From Calycina herbarum (lineage: Eukaryota > Ascomycota > Leotiomycetes > Helotiales > Pezizellaceae): a stretch of 64,000 nucleotides of DNA. A program made the position numbers and the translations under genes. This document shows, in pieces, positions 60,202 to 64,000 of this stretch. How positions within the stretch are numbered: position 1 is the first letter of the stretch; the number at the start of each line of letters is the position of its first letter. The notes below the pieces were generated by a model. It was not told the DNA's origin. It was given only the letters and a program-made list of their open reading frames with translations, and ran no database searches. Location of the stretch: contig LLEY01000177.1 in the NCBI GenBank assembly GCA_001414485.1, forward strand, positions 56,631 through 120,630. Reading direction: 5' to 3'.

Positions 60202-60990
60202 ATGCCGACTCTCGACAAAGTTATAATACAGAAGCTTAAAGGCTCTGTCAACTATAAAGTCTAGGCTATACGCACTAAGGCCTTCCTTACTAAGGAAGGA
60301 CAACTTAAGTATATTATGTCGTTCATCGAAGGCGATATAAACCAAGACCTTAAGACATTAAGTAATATACAATTACTTATAGAGGATGGGCCTCTTCTAT
60401 AAATCTAAGATAAACTTAATACTAAAGAGGCTTGGGATATACTTAAGAACCTATATAGCTCTAAAGGATTCTCATCAGAATTCCTGCTTTGTAGAGAATT
60501 CTTTAATACCTCTTTAGATAAATACTCTTCTATAGAAGAATATCTAAATAAGGTTAAATACCTTAGTAATCAACTTAAAGCTAAGAGTATAGAACTCCCT
60601 CGATAAGTAGTTATAGCTTAGGTTCTTAATAACCTAAGCGAGGACTACGAAAGTATTATATCTAATATAACGCAATCTCTTCGAAATAATATAGACTCCT
60701 ATACTATAGAGAATCTATTCTCGAATCTTATAGACGAGTCTAAACGACAAGAGTCTAAGGAAGAAGAAGTGTGTATAAGCCCTGCTTATAAGAAGGGCTA
60801 CAAGGGGAAGAAACCTTATAAAGTTACAAAAGGCAGATACTATAATTATTGTAAACAAACTACACACCTTATAGACGAGTGCTATTATCTACACCTCTCG
60901 AAGGCTCCTAAACACTTTAAGTTTAAGAGAGGAACACTTAGGTCTAGCCCTAAGGAGAATATAAGAGAAGAAAGAGCCCTCGAGAGATAA
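60202..60990 (+). pseudogene. Copia-2 gag
   Basis: Opens MPTLDKVIIQKLKGSVNYKV and continues in one frame with few TAG/TAA interruptions. It has KEAWDILKNLYSSKGFSSEF and EYLNKVKYLSNQLKAKSIEL, the copia gag (UBN2-type) pattern. The Lys-rich zinc knuckle reads YYNYCKQTTHLIDECYYL, with the first Cys replaced by Tyr. It ends in a stop at 60988-60990. Confidence 0.8.
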
Positions 60991-61154
60991 GGGATAATAA
61001 CGTTAATATTATGTTTATAAATCTCGACTATAATAATATACAAATCGCTGATAATAAGGACGATGATATTAGTCTAGATAATCTAGACTTTGAGGTAAAT
61101 AATAACTAGAACCTAAATAACTCTACTAATAAGAGTATAGATACCTATAACCAC

Positions 61155-63745
61155 TTGTTAAATAACGAAAGTACTATTATAAGTATAAATAACAAGATTG
61201 AAAAGGTATTTACTACTTACTCTAGCCCTACTATAATAGATAATAAAACTAAATTTATACTAGACATAGCTGCTACAAAACATATAATATGTAATAAACA
61301 ATATGTTGTAGACTATAGAGCTAGTAATAAGTTAGTTAAGTAGGGAGAAGCTAAAACTATTAGTATTAAGGGAGTTGGTTCTATTTATATTAGGTTTAAA
61401 GAAAATAATAATAATAATAAATGTTTTTTACTTAAGAACTGTCTATATATACCTAAACTAGGATATAACCTAATTAGTCAAAGTGAATTAATAAATTCAT
61501 ATACTATATTTACCTCTAATAGTTATTATATTAAAGAAAATAAAACTAATAACCTTATAACGAAGGGATATAAGATAAATAACTTATACTACCTAGATAT
61601 TATACCTCTAAGATATAATAAAGATAATAACTATATAATACTAAATACTATTAAGAATAAAAATAAAACTTATAATATAATAAATAAGCTAACTTTATAT
61701 AGGAGACTAGGATATATTAGTCTATAAGTATTAAATAAAATTATTAATACTATAAAAGGTTATAATAATTTAATCTCTAATTGTTAAAATGGTCACGCAA
61801 GAGGGCAGAAGGCAGAAGTCAAGGGTATAAATTATGTGTATATGTGTGTGTGTGTATGTGTGTGTGTATATCCTGGGTAGACGTCCCAGGACCTAGTTAT
61901 ATACACATGTGTATAAAGGACTCTTTGTATATACGCATTCGGAATATGTATACGGTGTACAAAGGACTCTTTGTATATACGTATGCGGAATACGCATACG
62001 GTGTATAAAGGACTCTTTATATATACGTATACGGCATACGCCACAAAACGCTACTTCCGTAAACGGAATACGTATGCGGAAGTATATGTAATTAATATAC
62101 AAAACTTAACGCGTTGCTCTAGAGTGCTCTAGACACATCAGAACCACGAGGTCACGTGGTATTCTGACCAAGCTTAACTTTTGGGTCTATATACACTTAA
62201 GCACATATGTCTAAGTATACTAGATACTAATATATAAATTATTTATAATAAAGTATTTTCTTTAGGTATTAATTGTACTTAATCTCTTATATTTATACTA
62301 TTTATTTATATATTATTATACTAATAAAGAGATAGATAATAGTATTATTAACTGTGCGGTATATCTCTAAGGTAAATTTACTAATAAGATTAATAGATTA
62401 ATAAGCGGTAGAGAGTTTACTCTACTAGAAAAGGTTAGTAGCGACCTATACGGTCCTATTAAGCCTATAACTTATAATAACTATAAGTACTTTATAACCT
62501 TTCTATATAAATACTCTAGATTCTTAGAAGTTAAATTACTTAAGACTAAGAGCGAGGCCTTTAATGCCTTTAAAGAGTTTAAAAATAGAGAAGAGAATAA
62601 TATAAATAATAAGTGTATAAGAATATATAGTACTGATAACGGTATAGAATTTATTAATAATAAATTTAATATCTACTTAAAAGAACATAGAATAATATAC
62701 TAATTATCCCTTGTCTATATATCGGAATTAAATAGACTAGTAGAAATAATAAATAGAACTATACTTAATAAGGTTAGATGTCTATTATATAACGCTAATT
62801 TACCATTTATATTCTAAGGGGAAGCTATACTAACAGCTACTTATCTATATAATAGAACTCCTCACTCTAAACTAGAGTATAAAATACCTTATAAACTTAA
62901 ATATAAGCAAGAGCTGTATATAGGTAATATAAAGACCTTTGGCTCTATAGCTTATTATAAAAATAAGTATACTAGTTTAAAGAAACTAGATGAACAGGCG
63001 AATAAGGCTATACTACTAGGCTTTAATAAAAACTTATATAGAGTATATAATATTATACTTAAAAAACCTCTATAGGTTAGAGATATATATATAATTGAAA
63101 ATAAGTTTTTAGATACTAAGTATAACTTAGATAATAATACATCTGATATAGATACTAACCTCTTAGAGGACTATAACGATACTGATATTAAAAACACTAA
63201 GCTCGACGTGCTAGATGTAAATAAGCTAGACGCGGTGTATATAAAAAAATAAACTCGACGAGTTAGACGTAAATAATATTAGGAATAATAATCTTAAATA
63301 TATAGATGATCTAGATAAACTAGTACTAGTAGCTAATATTAATAATAAGCCTACTAGCTATAAAGAAGCTATATCTAATACTAATAGTGTAGAATGGATT
63401 AAAGCTATAGAATTAGAAGTAAATGAACTAGAATCCTAGAAAACTTAGGATCTAGTAGACTTACCTAATAATAGAACCCCTCTAAAGGGAAAATAGGTAT
63501 ATAAAATAAAGACAGACCTTAATAATAATATAATTAAGTATAAGGTAAGATAGGTAGTTTAAGGCTTTAATTAAATTATAGGTATAGATTACTTAGAGAC
63601 CTTTTCTACTATATGTAGACCCGAGACTTATAGACTAGAATTCCTACTAGTAGTATTAAATAAATAGAGTCTATATTAATATAATATAAAGAACGCCTTT
63701 ATATATACTAAAATAGATAAAGATATCTATGTTATATAGCCTATA
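61155..63745 (+). pseudogene. Copia-2 pol (protease, integrase, start of reverse transcriptase)
   Basis: Readable as copia polyprotein in pieces: protease DIAATKHI for DSAATKHI near 61260, CLYIPKLGYNLISQSEL near 61440-61490, and the pre-integrase HHCC remnant. The integrase catalytic core is at 62400-62950, and reverse transcriptase at 63380-63745 ends abruptly after DIYVI-stop-PIC. Interrupted at 61782-62350 and at 63746 by reversed LTR sequence. Confidence 0.78.
61782..62232 (-). repeat. Solo copia-2 LTR in reverse orientation
   Basis: Begins TGTTAAAATGGTCACG and ends GATACTAATA, the reverse complement of 60193 back to 59656 with fewer tandem units (about three). It splits the pre-integrase zinc motif of copia-2. 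No clear target duplication flanks it directly. A further 115 bp of unplaced AT-rich sequence (62233-62350) lies before the host element resumes. Confidence 0.85.
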
Positions 63746-64000
63746 TGTTAAAATGGTCACGCAAGAGGGCAGAAGGCAGAAGTCAAGGGTATAAATTATG
63801 TGTATATGTGTGTGTGTGTATGTGTGTGTGTATGTGTGTGTGTGTATGTGTGTGTGTCCTGGGTAGACGTCCCAGGACCTAGTTATATACACATGTGTAT
63901 AAAGGACTCTTTGTATATACGTATGCGGAATACGCATGCGGTGTACAAAGGACTCTTTGTATATACGTATGCGGAATACGCATACGGTGTACAAAGGACT
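63746..64000 (-). repeat. Second reversed copia-2 LTR, cut by the window end
   Basis: Same start (TGTTAAAATGGTCACG), a longer interrupted TG microsatellite (63800-63858) and the first 46-bp palindromic units before the window stops. Inserted in the reverse transcriptase region. Whether it is a solo LTR or the edge of a full element cannot be seen. Confidence 0.85.

Larger units (their letters stand above)
59656..64000 (+). mobile_element. Copia-2: Ty1/copia element, truncated by the window end
   Basis: 5' LTR 59656-60193, immediately followed by TAGTAGCA, a RIP-changed match to the usual initiator-Met tRNA primer site TGGTAGC. Then on the plus strand: gag from ATG 60202 with a zinc knuckle near 60841-60885, and aspartic protease near 61250 (FILDIAATKHIICNKQ). 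The pre-integrase segment is at 61690-61785 (LYRRLGYISL), integrase at 62390-62950 (DLYGPIKP, YSTDNGIEFINNKF, LYNRTPHSKLE), and the start of reverse transcriptase at 63355-63745 (RPETYRLEFLLV, NAFIYTKIDKDIYV). Two reversed LTR copies interrupt it. Far fewer stops than copia-1, but still defective. Confidence 0.88.

Overview
The window is nuclear DNA of a filamentous ascomycete. The genes have many short introns (46-120 nt) with GTAAGT-like donors and CTAAC branch sites. The gene families are typically fungal (HET-domain protein, cellobiose dehydrogenase, Fot1-like transposon), and the repeats carry the signature of repeat-induced point mutation (RIP). A leotiomycete (Helotiales/Sclerotiniaceae-like) is my guess from general gene and retroelement character; the sequence does not prove it.

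Layout. 1-830 is a degraded LINE (Tad1-like) reverse transcriptase on the minus strand. From 1.9 to 29.1 kb there is an ordinary gene-rich segment: a HET-domain gene (-), a SET/MYND methyltransferase-like gene (+), alpha-tubulin (-), an ARS2/SERRATE zinc-finger gene (-), a TspO/MBR gene (+), 26S proteasome ATPase RPT1 (-), chaperonin subunit CCT4 (+), cellobiose dehydrogenase (-) and the succinate dehydrogenase flavoprotein SDH1 (+). For all of these I could work out exon structures that keep the reading frame throughout. RPT1/CCT4 and CDH/SDH1 are divergent pairs with shared upstream regions; SET/tubulin are convergent. A possible small secreted-protein gene lies in the 3.3-kb gap after CCT4.

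From about 29.6 kb to the end the DNA becomes strongly AT-rich and consists almost wholly of nested, inactivated transposable elements. Gypsy-1 (30618-44271, with matching TAGAG target duplications) is a chromodomain Ty3/gypsy element. It is split by a copia element in the opposite orientation (34791-41119, with ATAGT duplications). A Fot1/pogo-type DNA transposon (46209-48068) lies between gypsy-1 and gypsy-2 (49038-56778). Gypsy-2 contains a 433-bp MITE whose ends match the Fot1-like element. Gypsy-3 (57025-59655) is a diverged relative cut off by a second copia element (59656 to beyond the window). That copia element in turn contains two reversed copies of its own LTR. Coding remnants are full of TAG/TAA stops where Trp or Gln is expected, as RIP produces.

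The single-copy genes serve unrelated housekeeping or niche roles (cytoskeleton, RNA metabolism, proteostasis, respiration, plant-polymer oxidation, allorecognition) and do not look like a cluster. The less ordinary features are: antisense open frames conserved in both longer gypsy copies, a gypsy element with non-matching LTRs, the Fot1/MITE pair, palindromic tandem repeats in the second copia LTR, two GC-AG introns, a 4-nt first exon, and a CBM1-like tail on the cellobiose dehydrogenase that keeps its cysteines but lacks the binding aromatics.
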